Part shown: one piece after another, positions 49,653-58,099 of the stretch
Layout of the letters: every line of letters starts with the position of its first letter
Position numbering within the stretch: the first letter of the stretch is position 1
DNA from: Amorphoplanes friuliensis DSM 7358
GTDB lineage: Bacteria; Actinomycetota; Actinomycetes; Mycobacteriales; Micromonosporaceae
Assembly: GCF_000494755.1 (NCBI RefSeq)
Contig: NC_022657.1
Location: 3,386,001-3,450,000, forward strand
Length of the DNA: 64,000 bases
Direction: 5' to 3'
Program-made: the position numbers and the translations under genes
The notes under the pieces: generated by a model
Database searches by the model: none
Told to the model about the DNA's origin: nothing
The model's input: only the letters and a program-made list of their open reading frames with translations

Positions 49653-50912
49653 GTGGCAAGCAACGTGTACGTGTCGCTGCGGGACCGGCCCGGTGCCGAC
49701 GCGGCGCCGGGGGCCGGTCGCACCGTCCGCCGGGTCTCGTCGACGGTGGTGCTCCTCGGCATCGTCAGCCTCCTGACCGACGTCTCGTCGGAGATGGTGG
49801 CCTCGGTGCTGCCGCTGTACCTCACGGCGGCGGTCGGTCTGAGCCCGGTCGCCTACGGCTTCCTCGACGGGACCTACCAGGGTGTCAGCGCCTTCGTGCG
49901 CATCGCCGGCGGTTATGCCGGCGACCGTGGTGGTCACCCCAAGTGGGTCGCGGTCCTCGGGTACGGCGCGTCGGCGCTCAGCCGCATCGCCATGCTCCCC
50001 GCCGCGGGGTTCGCCGCCATCACCGGCGTGGTGACCGCCGACCGGCTCGGTAAGGGACTGCGCACAGCACCACGGGACGCACTCATCGCGGAGGCGTCCG
50101 ACCCGGCCACACTGGGCCGGTCGTTCGGCGTCCACCGCGCCCTCGACACGTGCGGTGCCGCCCTCGGGCCACTGGTGGCGTTCGCGCTGCTGGCCAGCGT
50201 GCCGGGCAGTTACGACTCCATCTTCGTGGTGTCGTTCGCGTTCGCCCTGGCCGGCCTGGCGGTCCTCGTCCTCTTCGTGCCCAACCTGCGGACGGCGGCC
50301 GGTGCCGCCCGCGTCGGCCTGCGCCGGGCCCTGCGCGAGGTCGGCGGCCGCAAGCTGCGCCGGCCCCTGCTCGCCGCCGGTGTGCTCGGCCTGCTGACCG
50401 TCGGCGACGGCTTCATCTACCTGTCGCTGCAAAATCGCGACGACTTCGCCGCCGGCTACTTCCCCCTGCTGTACGTCGGCACCAACGTGGCGTACCTGGC
50501 TCTGGCCGTACCGATGGGACGCCTGGCCGACCGGGTCGGCCGCGGCCGGGTCCTGGTGGCCGGCCACGGCGCGCTCTTCGCCTGTTATCTGATGGCCGCG
50601 CTGCCCGCCGGCGGCATCGGTCTCACGCTCGGCGTCCTGCTGCTGCTCGGTGTCTTCTACGCCGCCACGGACGGTGTGCTGCCCGCCCTGATCAGCCGTC
50701 TGGTGCCGGCCGAGACCCGGGGGAGCGGCATCGCGGCCGCCCAGACCGTCGTGGCGCTGGCCCGCTTCGCCTCGTCCGTGCTCTTCGGTCTGCTGTGGAG
50801 CCTGCAGGGGCCGAGCCGGTCGCTGGTGCTCTTCGCGGTGGTGCTCGCCCTGGTAGTGCCGGTGGCGGCCTGGCTGCTGCGCGGCATCGACCGCCCCGAG
50901 GTGGCCGCATGA
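49653..50912 (+). CDS. MFS transporter
   Basis: This 419-residue major facilitator has 12 predicted helices, opening with LLGIVSLLTDVSSEMVASV, a loop motif GYAGDRGGHPKW between helices 2 and 3, and DRLGKGLRTAPRDALIA between 4 and 5. The second-half loop reads GRLADRVGRGRVLVAG. The substrate is unknown. The GTG at 49653 is tentative; GTGs at 49665 or 49671, behind GGAAGG, are equally possible. It is coupled to the next gene by ATGA. Confidence 0.87.
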   Translation: MASNVYVSLRDRPGADAAPGAGRTVRRVSSTVVLLGIVSLLTDVSSEMVASVLPLYLTAAVGLSPVAYGFLDGTYQGVSAFVRIAGGYAGDRGGHPKWVAVLGYGASALSRIAMLPAAGFAAITGVVTADRLGKGLRTAPRDALIAEASDPATLGRSFGVHRALDTCGAALGPLVAFALLASVPGSYDSIFVVSFAFALAGLAVLVLFVPNLRTAAGAARVGLRRALREVGGRKLRRPLLAAGVLGLLTVGDGFIYLSLQNRDDFAAGYFPLLYVGTNVAYLALAVPMGRLADRVGRGRVLVAGHGALFACYLMAALPAGGIGLTLGVLLLLGVFYAATDGVLPALISRLVPAETRGSGIAAAQTVVALARFASSVLFGLLWSLQGPSRSLVLFAVVLALVVPVAAWLLRGIDRPEVAA

Positions 50913-51958
50913 CCAGCACCGACCTGCGCCCGGCGGGCACCGTGAAAATGCGTGCGGGCCTGCTCGCAGGGATCGTCGTCGCCGCGGCGGCCGGCGCCGG
51001 CGGTTACGTCTGGAACGTCCGCCAGGACCAGGCCGCAACGATCGCCAACGCCCCCGCGGTCGCGGCGGGCGGCGACCTCACCACCCTGCGCACCCAGCCG
51101 CACCTGGTCTTCCGCAGCACCGCCCTGGGCCCGGACTACGGCCGGGTCGCGGTGGTCCCGCTGACAGCCCCAGGCGGCCCCCGCACGTTCACCCCAGCCA
51201 CCTGCGAACGCGTCTACGCCACGCAGGGCGACGCCATCTGCCTCTCGGCGCAGCGCGGACTCGTCACCAGTTACCAGGCGCGACTGCTCGACGCCTCCTG
51301 GGCACCCACCCGTGACCTGCCGCTGACCGGTGTCCCGAGCCGCGCCCGCCTCTCCCGCGACGGCTCGCTGGCGGCCACGACCACGTTCGTCTTCGGCGAC
51401 TCGTACGCCAACCCCGGGCAGTTCTCCACACGGACGATCGTCACCCGTACCGACGGTGAGGTCGTCGGGGACATCGAGAAGTTCAAACTGACGGTCGACG
51501 GCAAGGTCGTGAAAGCCGCCGACCGCAACTTCTGGGGCGTCACGTTCGTCGACGACGACCGCTTCTACGCCACCGCGGCATCCGGCGGAAAAACCTGGCT
51601 CGTCGAAGGCAGCCTGAAAAGCCGTGCGGTCACGGCACTCCGAGGCGACGTGGAATGCCCGTCGCTGTCCCCGGACGGCACCCGCATCGCCTTCAAGAAA
51701 CACGGCGACCTCCCGGCGGGCCGCTGGCGCCTGGCGGTCTACGACCTGCGCTCCGGCACGGAAACCCTCCTGGCCGAGACCCGCAGCATCGACGACCAGG
51801 TCGAATGGCTCGACGACAGCACCGTCGTCTACGGCCTGCCCCGCGACACCGCCAGCTCCGCCTCCAGCGACGTCTGGAAGGTGCCCGCGGACGGCAGCGG
51901 GGCGCCGCAGACCCTGATCCAGGACGCCTGGTCGCCCGCGGTCGTCCGTACACCATGA
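50909..51958 (+). CDS. Membrane-anchored TolB-like beta-propeller protein
   Basis: This 349-residue protein has one N-terminal membrane helix (about 16-36: AGLLAGIVVAAAAGAGG), after which the bulk is likely outside the membrane. WD40/TolB-like blades are visible: SRARLSRDGSLAATTTFV, PSLSPDGTRIAFKK, DDQVEWLDDSTVVYGLP. No catalytic motif is seen. Its start overlaps the MFS stop, so the two are made together. It may bind a protein or glycan at the surface in support of the transporter; function unknown. Confidence 0.78.
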   Translation: MTSTDLRPAGTVKMRAGLLAGIVVAAAAGAGGYVWNVRQDQAATIANAPAVAAGGDLTTLRTQPHLVFRSTALGPDYGRVAVVPLTAPGGPRTFTPATCERVYATQGDAICLSAQRGLVTSYQARLLDASWAPTRDLPLTGVPSRARLSRDGSLAATTTFVFGDSYANPGQFSTRTIVTRTDGEVVGDIEKFKLTVDGKVVKAADRNFWGVTFVDDDRFYATAASGGKTWLVEGSLKSRAVTALRGDVECPSLSPDGTRIAFKKHGDLPAGRWRLAVYDLRSGTETLLAETRSIDDQVEWLDDSTVVYGLPRDTASSASSDVWKVPADGSGAPQTLIQDAWSPAVVRTP

Positions 51959-52100
51959 CAGCCTGAAGCTCCCGGGCGATTCCTGTCGTGCGTGGTTGCA
52001 TGGCACAGACCGTCGCTCACGCCGAGACCGGCCGGGGGCGGCCAATCGCCTGGCGGCTCATGAGCAGCCACCCCCACCCTGCCAGGTCCGTGCTCCCCGG

Positions 52101-52388
52101 CCCGGTTTCCGTGAAGTTGGGCTTTGTCGGCTTGCTGTAGGGCCGGCTTCCTCGAAGTTGGGGTTTGTGGGGCTGCGGTGGGGCTGACTTCTTCGGAGTT
52201 GGGCTTCCGGGCTCGCCGTGGGCCCGGTTTTCTCGGAGTTGGGCGTTGGCGGTTCGCTGTAGGCCCGACTTCGTTGAAGTTGGGCCTTTCGAGGTTGCTG
52301 TAGGCCCGACTTCGTTGAAGTTGGGCCTTCCGGGGTTGCTTTAGGCCCGACCTCCTTGAAGTTGGGCCTAGTGGGTCTTCCGAAGGGC
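52101..52388. repeat. Seven-unit tandem array of 41-bp hairpin-forming repeats
   Basis: The octamer AAGTTGGG or GAGTTGGG recurs at 52114, 52155, 52196, 52236, 52277, 52318 and 52359: spacing 41, 41, 40, 41, 41, 41. In the best units GGCCCGACTT and AAGTTGGGCC form a 10-bp stem with one G-T pair around CGTTG (52262-52286, repeated at 52303-52327). Units 5-7 are nearly identical; units 1-4 are degenerate. The period is not a multiple of three. No unique spacers occur, so this is not a CRISPR. Confidence 0.85.
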
Positions 52389-52529
52389 CCCGCGTGCGCA
52401 AGCTGAGTGAGAGGTCGGCGGAGAGGTCCGCGGCGCGCGTGTAGTAGCCGTCGACTTCGGATCCACTGCGACCGAGCTTGGAACGCCCGCTTTGTGGCCA
52501 CCCGCTATGAGCCAGGGGTCCGGACATGC

Positions 52530-52565
52530 AGCGGCGCGCCGCCCTGGCGGGGGTGGCGCGCCGCT
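52530..52565 (-). terminator. Terminator of the giant secreted-protein gene
   Basis: AGCGGCGCGCC (52530-52540) and GGCGCGCCGCT (52555-52565) form a perfect 11-bp stem with a 14-nt loop. It is 22 bp beyond the stop at 52588 on the minus strand. Confidence 0.65.
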
Positions 52566-52587
52566 TGGTGCGTGGTTTGTCCGGTCG

Positions 52588-55500
52588 TCAGCTTCCCGAG
52601 GGGAAGAAGTAGACGTCCACCCAGAAGTTGTGGTTCGAGGTGCCGGTCGGGAAGGCCGAGGAGCCGTACTTGTAGAGGCCGCCGCCGGGTTCGACGGTCA
52701 GGGCGCCGTTGGTTGTCGTGTCGGCGAAGCCGTTGAGGTCCGCTGCGTAGTAACCGCGAGTCGTGTTGTACGAGGCGACATACGTGGTGTTCGCCGTGAT
52801 CGCGACCGGCTGGTCGAACAGCATGGTCTGCCAGCCGGACGCGGACTCGTGGGTGAACGTGCCGCTGGCCTTCTCCTGGCCGTCGGCCGCCCACAGCGTG
52901 CCCTTGTGCACACCGGTGTTCTGCGAGCCCTTGTAGAAGCGCAGGCCGCGGACGGTGCCGGCGACGCTGGACTTGAACTTGACGCCGACCTCGATCGTCG
53001 AGTTGTCGTCGAACGATGCCACCGCGGGTGTCCGGGTGCCGAGGATCGTGGCGGCACCGGCCGGAGGATCGGGCTGGGTGGGGAGCGCCGGCGGCGGGCC
53101 GTCCGGCACGTACAGCGGGTCGATCCAGTAGTTCGTCGAGCCGTAGCTGCGGTTCGGGAAGACGTCGCCACCGTAGGCGTAGACGCCGTTCTCGCCGGCG
53201 GGTGCCGTCAGGTAGCGGTCCTCGGTGGCGTACGGCTCGTTGAAGTAACCGGGGTTGTTCGAGTAGTTGCCGTTCGAGGCCCAGTAGGCGGCGACGTAGG
53301 TGGTCCCGGCGGTCACGTCGACCGGCTGGGAGAAGTGCACCTTCTGCCAGCCGGAGCCGGTGCCCGCCCCGAAGGTCGCCTTGGCCTTCATGCTGCCGTC
53401 GGCGCCGTAGAGCGTGCCGATGTGCGTACCGGTGTTGCCGGGTCCCTGGTAGTAGCGGACACCGATCACCTTGCCGTTGACGGTCGGGGTGAACTTCACG
53501 CCCAGGCTCACCGAGTCGGAGTCACCGGAGGACGCGTTCTGCGGGAGTGCACCGGCCGGCATCAGCGTGACGACCTGCGCGTACGGCGTCGTGGTGAACG
53601 ACCAGGTGTACGGAGCCGACATCGAGCGGTTCTGGGTGTCCTTCGCCGTGACCGTCGCGGTGTAGGTCAGGCCCACGCCGAAGCCGTTCGCCGGCGTGAA
53701 CCGCACCGTTCGGGTGGAGCTGTCGTAGGAGGTGCTGCCGGTGATCGTGACGTTGGCCGCGTCCTTGACGGTGACCTGAACGCTGGAGGCGTCCAAGGGC
53801 TTGCTGAACAGCGCCGAGAGTCGCGTGTCGAGGTCGATTCCCGTCTCGCCGCCGTCGGGCGTCGTCGCGAGCACGCTCGGCGGCGCGGTGTCGCCGTCGA
53901 CGAAGAGCACGTCCACGTAGTAGTTCGCGTCCGTGGTGGACGGCTCGGCCGGGAAGCCGTTGCCGGGCCGGAAGATGCCGTTGCCCCCGGAAGTGACACC
54001 GCGCGGCGCACTGAGCGGGAACGCGTTGTGCGGCAGCGCGCTGAAGAACCGGTCGTCCGCGGCGTAGTGACCGTTCGGCGCGTAGTAGGACGCGACGTAG
54101 GTCGTGTTGCGGGTGACCGGCAGCGGGCTGGAGAACTTCAGCGTCTGCCAGCCGGTGCTGGTCTCGTCGGAGAAGGTGCCGTTGCGCAGCAGTTCGCCGG
54201 TCGAGGACCAGATCGCGCCGCGGTGGCTGCCGGTGTTGCCCGCGCCCTTGTAGAAGCGCACGCCGGTGATGTTGCCGTCGGCCTGGGGCACGAACTTGAT
54301 GCCGAGGGTGGCGGCCGAGGCGTCGTCCGCCGCAGGCACCGCGGGCACCCGCTGACCGAACAGCGAGCTGGAGCCGTCGAGGTCGAGCGTCCGGCTTGCC
54401 GGGCTCTGCTCGAGGTTGCCGCTGTCGTCCACGGCCCGGGCCTTGAGCACCTGGGCCGCGGCGCCGTTGCTGTAGAAGCTGTAGGCCCACGACGAGGTGC
54501 CGGTGGCCGGATGCCAGGTGGCACCCGCGTCGGTGGAAACCTCCACGCCGGCGACCCGGCCGCCACCGCTGTCGGTGGCGGTACCCGTGACGGTCACCTT
54601 GGCGCCATTGGTGGCCTTGCTGCCCTCGGCGGGCGAGGCGAAGGCCGTGTCCGGTGCGATCGTGTCCGTGGAGGCGGAGGCCGCGACCATGCCGGTCATC
54701 AGCGTCGTCGGCTGGGCGCCCATGTCCGCGAGCAGGTTGATGGTCGCCTGTTGCATCCGGGAGTCGGCGGGGGACTGCGTACCGTCGTGCTCCGAGTCGA
54801 GGCCCCACGCCCATTGGATGGTTCCGGCGCCGAAGACCAGGGCGCCGCTGGCGGCACGGTAGAGCGTCATGTTGTGGGTCGTCGTCCCGGGCGTCACCGC
54901 GGTGCCGAAGTCACGCAGGTATTCGGGTGCTTCGCCGGTCGTGGTGGACAACCGGAACAGGCCCGCCGGGCGGAAGCCGTTGTCGAGATCCTCGTCCGAC
55001 TCGTAGCCGACCGTGTGCGGTGCGAGCGTCGCGGTCTGCCCGGCCGACTGGTTCGCCACCGAGGTGTTGCGCCAGAACCGGTTCTTTCCCTGATCCGCCG
55101 GCACCTTCATCGCCAGGTCCGTGTTGTTCGACATGTACGCCGTACCGGTCAGGGCGTTCTCCGGTTTGCCGCCGTTCGACGGTGGGCTGAACCGGGGGTC
55201 ACGCCAGGTGCCGGTCCACTCCGAGGAGGGGTCGATCTTGGCTTGCGCCCACGTCTCCTTGTAACAGACCAGGGTCCGGTACGGCGTGTTCGTACCGTCG
55301 ACGCTGCTTTCCCAGCGGGTCTTCCAGTAGACCTCGTTGCCGCTGAAGAAGGCGAGGTTGACGTTGGCGTCGCGAGCTGCCTCGACGTGCGCACGCTGGG
55401 GTCCGGACCAGTATTCGTCGTGACCGACGGAGAGGAACGTCTTGTGGTTGCGGATCAGCTGGCCCCGGCGGTCGGCATCGACGTCGGAGGTGTAGCTGAC

Positions 55501-56349
55501 GTCGTAGCCGTTGCGCTCGAGGAACCGGATCATCGGGAACTCGTTGCTGAAGACGTAGTCGCGGCCCTCGCCGATGTTCCGCGTCTCGAACGGCCGGTTG
55601 TAGCTGACCTTCAGCGCCCGCCCGTTGGCGCCGCCCCAGTAGAAGTTGGAGCCGCCGTAGGTGTTGTAGGCCTGCCAGGTCGCGTCCGAGGTCTTGAAGT
55701 ACAGCTTCGAGGTGCTGGCGTCGTTACGGACGACAAACGGGATCTGACTCGCGCCACCGGTATCGGTGCGCGTGAGACGTGCGATGAATACCCCGGAAAC
55801 GGTCGCCGCCGGAACTGCCCAGCTTGCCGAAACCGTCCACGTTCCGCAGTCATAGATCTCGGTTGTCGGATTGACGACGCAAGCGGGCTGGGTGGGGCCT
55901 TGCGGCGGATTCAGGGTGGCGTGCTTTCGCGCGCCGTTACCGCCGTAGTAACCGAGCCGGTAAATGTCGATCCGGTACGGACCGGCCGACTTGACCTTGA
56001 AGCTCACCGTCTGTCCGACGTTGACGCTCATGTCGGTCGCAAAGCCCTGAATGGTGTCGTCGCCGGCACCCCAGATGTCGTCCCACTCCGAGGGCGGCGA
56101 GCCTGTTTTGCTGTTCTCGCAGGCGATCGCGTTGACCGGGGTCGCGCAGGGGTCGGCGGCGAGCACCGGGGACGCCTGCACCCCGAAAGCCAGCACCAGG
56201 GTCACCGAGGCGGCCACCGCGACGATCGGGCGCCACCGATGGTGACCGGTGCGCTGCGGAGAATCACCGGACAGGCCGGCACCCGCGGCGGTCCGCCGCA
56301 AGGCTCTGACAAAACGCGCACCGACGGTGGTGCCGGGCATTGTGCTCAC
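52588..56349 (-). CDS. Giant secreted protein: dimethylformamidase-beta-like domain plus three DUF4082-type domains
   Basis: This 1253-residue exported protein has a signal segment (IVAVAASVTLVLAFGVQAS, cleavage near VLAAD). A first part (about 70-560) resembles the C-terminal domain of N,N-dimethylformamidase beta (RIDIYRLGYYGGNGARKH, SVGHDEYWSGPQRAHVEAA, FFSGNEVYWKTRWE). An Ig-like domain follows (about 570-650). Three DUF4082-like repeats (about 665-800, 920-1070, 1100-1250) each carry a GVRFYKG-, GLRFYKG- or GVRYYQG-type start and a NTTYVASY- or GTTYVAAY-type strand. A Big_5-like domain (about 815-905) separates the first two. The GTG at 56349 follows GGGGAG; an ATG at 56340 is the alternative. 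Probably a surface-acting carbohydrate-binding or hydrolytic protein; activity unproven. Confidence 0.82.
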   Translation of the reverse strand: MSTMPGTTVGARFVRALRRTAAGAGLSGDSPQRTGHHRWRPIVAVAASVTLVLAFGVQASPVLAADPCATPVNAIACENSKTGSPPSEWDDIWGAGDDTIQGFATDMSVNVGQTVSFKVKSAGPYRIDIYRLGYYGGNGARKHATLNPPQGPTQPACVVNPTTEIYDCGTWTVSASWAVPAATVSGVFIARLTRTDTGGASQIPFVVRNDASTSKLYFKTSDATWQAYNTYGGSNFYWGGANGRALKVSYNRPFETRNIGEGRDYVFSNEFPMIRFLERNGYDVSYTSDVDADRRGQLIRNHKTFLSVGHDEYWSGPQRAHVEAARDANVNLAFFSGNEVYWKTRWESSVDGTNTPYRTLVCYKETWAQAKIDPSSEWTGTWRDPRFSPPSNGGKPENALTGTAYMSNNTDLAMKVPADQGKNRFWRNTSVANQSAGQTATLAPHTVGYESDEDLDNGFRPAGLFRLSTTTGEAPEYLRDFGTAVTPGTTTHNMTLYRAASGALVFGAGTIQWAWGLDSEHDGTQSPADSRMQQATINLLADMGAQPTTLMTGMVAASASTDTIAPDTAFASPAEGSKATNGAKVTVTGTATDSGGGRVAGVEVSTDAGATWHPATGTSSWAYSFYSNGAAAQVLKARAVDDSGNLEQSPASRTLDLDGSSSLFGQRVPAVPAADDASAATLGIKFVPQADGNITGVRFYKGAGNTGSHRGAIWSSTGELLRNGTFSDETSTGWQTLKFSSPLPVTRNTTYVASYYAPNGHYAADDRFFSALPHNAFPLSAPRGVTSGGNGIFRPGNGFPAEPSTTDANYYVDVLFVDGDTAPPSVLATTPDGGETGIDLDTRLSALFSKPLDASSVQVTVKDAANVTITGSTSYDSSTRTVRFTPANGFGVGLTYTATVTAKDTQNRSMSAPYTWSFTTTPYAQVVTLMPAGALPQNASSGDSDSVSLGVKFTPTVNGKVIGVRYYQGPGNTGTHIGTLYGADGSMKAKATFGAGTGSGWQKVHFSQPVDVTAGTTYVAAYWASNGNYSNNPGYFNEPYATEDRYLTAPAGENGVYAYGGDVFPNRSYGSTNYWIDPLYVPDGPPPALPTQPDPPAGAATILGTRTPAVASFDDNSTIEVGVKFKSSVAGTVRGLRFYKGSQNTGVHKGTLWAADGQEKASGTFTHESASGWQTMLFDQPVAITANTTYVASYNTTRGYYAADLNGFADTTTNGALTVEPGGGLYKYGSSAFPTGTSNHNFWVDVYFFPSGS

Positions 56350-56588
56350 CGCGATAACTCCCCACGACGCCATGGATCAGGACGCACCGATACGCCCACC
56401 CATGAATGTGAGCCGACGGTAGGTGGTGCCGAATAGTCCACGCAAGACACATCAGCCTCGAAAGGCAACACCGGTCAGTCTCTGTAACTCAGCCGTTCGG
56501 CCAGCCGCGACGAATATCGCCGGCGATCAGCTCGTGAATAATCGACGGAGTTCGAATTCCGGGGGATTTCCCGAGCCGTTTTGCGGGC
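56350..56588. other. 239-bp gap upstream of the giant secreted-protein gene
   Basis: The stretch is AT-richer than its surroundings and should carry the promoter of the gene starting at 56349. A near-palindrome GGAGTTCGAATTCC (one mismatched pair) lies around 56548-56561. No reliable -35/-10 pair or small gene was recognised. Confidence 0.4.
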
Positions 56589-56846
56589 TCAGCGCAGCTT
56601 GTCCTCGACCAGCGTGGTGAGGCTGCCGAGGGTGTCGAAGACCTCCGCCGTCACCTCGTCGTCGTCGATGGTGACCCCGAAACGCTGCTCGAGCGCGGCG
56701 ACCAGCTCCAGCACGGCCATCGAGTCGAGCTCGGGCAGGCTGTCGAGCAGCGGGGTGGCGGCGTCGATCGTCGCCGCGCGATCCTCGATGCCGAGCACGG
56801 ACACCAGCACGGCCTTGACGTCCTGGGTCGTCGTGGTCAGGTCCAT
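56589..56846 (-). CDS. Acyl carrier protein
   Basis: This 85-residue, acidic, four-helix carrier protein has the phosphopantetheine attachment site LPELDSMAVLELVAAL with Ser42. GGAGG precedes the ATG. It sits 26 bp downstream of the PLP decarboxylase gene, in a row with the acyl-CoA ligase and a GNAT protein. The same gene set in Gram-negative exosortase-A exopolysaccharide loci uses a dedicated ACP; here it probably carries an amino-acyl or acyl group activated by the ligase. Confidence 0.93.
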   Translation of the reverse strand: MDLTTTTQDVKAVLVSVLGIEDRAATIDAATPLLDSLPELDSMAVLELVAALEQRFGVTIDDDEVTAEVFDTLGSLTTLVEDKLR

Positions 56847-56872
56847 GGGTTTGCCTCCGGAGACGGTCGGGT

Positions 56873-58099
56873 TCACAGCAGCACCTCGGCGGGCGCCGGG
56901 TGGCTCAGAAATGCGGTCGGACTGGCGGTCAGGCCGTATGCACCGGCCTGGTAGAGCACCACGAGGTCGCCGACACCGGCCTCGGGGAGTGTCACATTGT
57001 CGCCCAGCAGATCGAGCGGCGTGCAGAGGGACCCCACGACGCTGACCTGTTCGGCCGGCTCCTCCGCGATCCTGTTCGCCACGGCGATCGGGTAGTTGCG
57101 GCGGATGACCTGACCGAAGTTGCCCGACGCCGCGAGCTGGTGGTGCATCCCGCCGTCGACGACCAGGTACGTCTTGCCGCGCGACTCCTTGCGGTCGACG
57201 ACCCGGGTGACGTAGACGCCGCACTCGCCGACGAGGTAGCGGCCGAGCTCGACGACTACACGCGCCTCGGGCAGACGGGGACGCACCTCGTCGCGCATCA
57301 GCGTGGTGAGGTTGTCCCCGATCATCGCCAGGTCGAGGGGTACGTCCCGATCGGTGTACGGGATGCCGAAGCCCCCGCCGAGGTTCAGGTAGCGCACGGG
57401 CTCCGGCGCGTCCCCGGCCAGCCGCAGCAACAGCTCGACCGTACGCTGCTGCGCCTCGCAGATGATGTCGGCGCGGAGGTTCTGCGAGCCGGCGAACACG
57501 TGGAAGCCCAGGACCTCCAGGTCGGTCCCGGCGAGATCCTTGAGCAGCGCGGGCACACGTTCGGCGTCGACGCCGAACTGCTGCGGCCCACCACCCATGC
57601 GCATGCCGGAGCCCTTGACGGCAAAGTCCGGATTGACGCGTACGGCGACCCGGGGCCGGATGCCCAGCGCCGCACCGGCGAGGCCGATCCGCCGGGCCTC
57701 GTTCTCCGACTCCAGCTCGATGGTGACACCCGCGGCGACGGCCTGGCGCAGCTCGGCGTCGGTCTTGCCGGGACCGGCGAAGCTCACCCGGGTCGCCGGC
57801 ATCGTCGAGTCGAGTGCCGTCCGCATCTCCAGTGCGGAGGCCACGTCGAACGCGTCCACCAGCCCGCTGAGATGCTGCACGACGGCCGGCATCGGGTTGG
57901 CCTTGATGGCGTAGCTCAGCTGGACGTCCGCCGGCAGGGTGGCCCTCAGCAGGCCGACGCGGCCGGTGAGCAGTCCGCGGTCGTAGGCGAAGAAGGGCGT
58001 GCTGCCGACCCGCTCGGCGAGGCGGCCGACCGGGACGCCGCCGACGGCGAGTTGCCCGTCGATCCGGGCGAAGGCGGCCGCGGTGGGGTGCTGGGTCAC
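56873..58099 (-). CDS. PLP-dependent decarboxylase, exosortase-A-associated type
   Basis: This 408-residue fold-type III PLP decarboxylase (DapDC/ornithine decarboxylase family) has YAIKANPMPAVV with Schiff-base Lys66, FDVASALEM, GFHVFAGSQN, LNLGGGFGIPY (phosphate loop), VVELGRYLVGECG and GSLCTPLDLLGD with the cross-dimer Cys. The overall pattern fits TIGR03099-like decarboxylases of exosortase-A loci rather than lysA. The GTG start overlaps the ligase stop (GTGA). It would decarboxylate an amino acid, free or carrier-bound; the substrate is unknown. Confidence 0.88.
   Translation of the reverse strand: MTQHPTAAAFARIDGQLAVGGVPVGRLAERVGSTPFFAYDRGLLTGRVGLLRATLPADVQLSYAIKANPMPAVVQHLSGLVDAFDVASALEMRTALDSTMPATRVSFAGPGKTDAELRQAVAAGVTIELESENEARRIGLAGAALGIRPRVAVRVNPDFAVKGSGMRMGGGPQQFGVDAERVPALLKDLAGTDLEVLGFHVFAGSQNLRADIICEAQQRTVELLLRLAGDAPEPVRYLNLGGGFGIPYTDRDVPLDLAMIGDNLTTLMRDEVRPRLPEARVVVELGRYLVGECGVYVTRVVDRKESRGKTYLVVDGGMHHQLAASGNFGQVIRRNYPIAVANRIAEEPAEQVSVVGSLCTPLDLLGDNVTLPEAGVGDLVVLYQAGAYGLTASPTAFLSHPAPAEVLL

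Larger units (their letters stand above)
51959..52587. other. 629-bp non-coding region with hairpin repeats and a terminator
   Basis: This gap lies between the TolB-like gene and the convergent giant secreted-protein gene. It holds the 41-bp tandem array (52101-52388) and a terminator hairpin (52530-52565). About 140 bp before the array and about 140 bp after it show nothing recognisable. Open frames on the minus strand through the array are judged spurious. Confidence 0.65.

Noticed and set aside
52101..52388. Possible CRISPR array
   Set aside because: The whole 41-bp unit repeats, there are no unique spacers, and no cas genes are nearby.
51829..52527. Minus-strand open frames running through the 41-bp repeat array
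   Set aside because: The 41-bp period shifts the reading frame at each unit, so no protein repeat is kept. Two overlapping frames stay open only because the unit lacks stops, and one runs antisense into the TolB-like gene.
52492..56436. 1314-codon open frame on the plus strand opposite the giant secreted protein
   Set aside because: The Gly/Arg/Val-rich translation lacks motifs, whereas the opposite strand has a signal peptide and repeated DUF4082-type domains.
56873..58099. Diaminopimelate decarboxylase LysA
   Set aside because: The fold is shared, but the neighbours (ACP, AMP ligase, GNAT) and sequence pattern fit the exosortase-A-associated decarboxylase type better than lysine biosynthesis.
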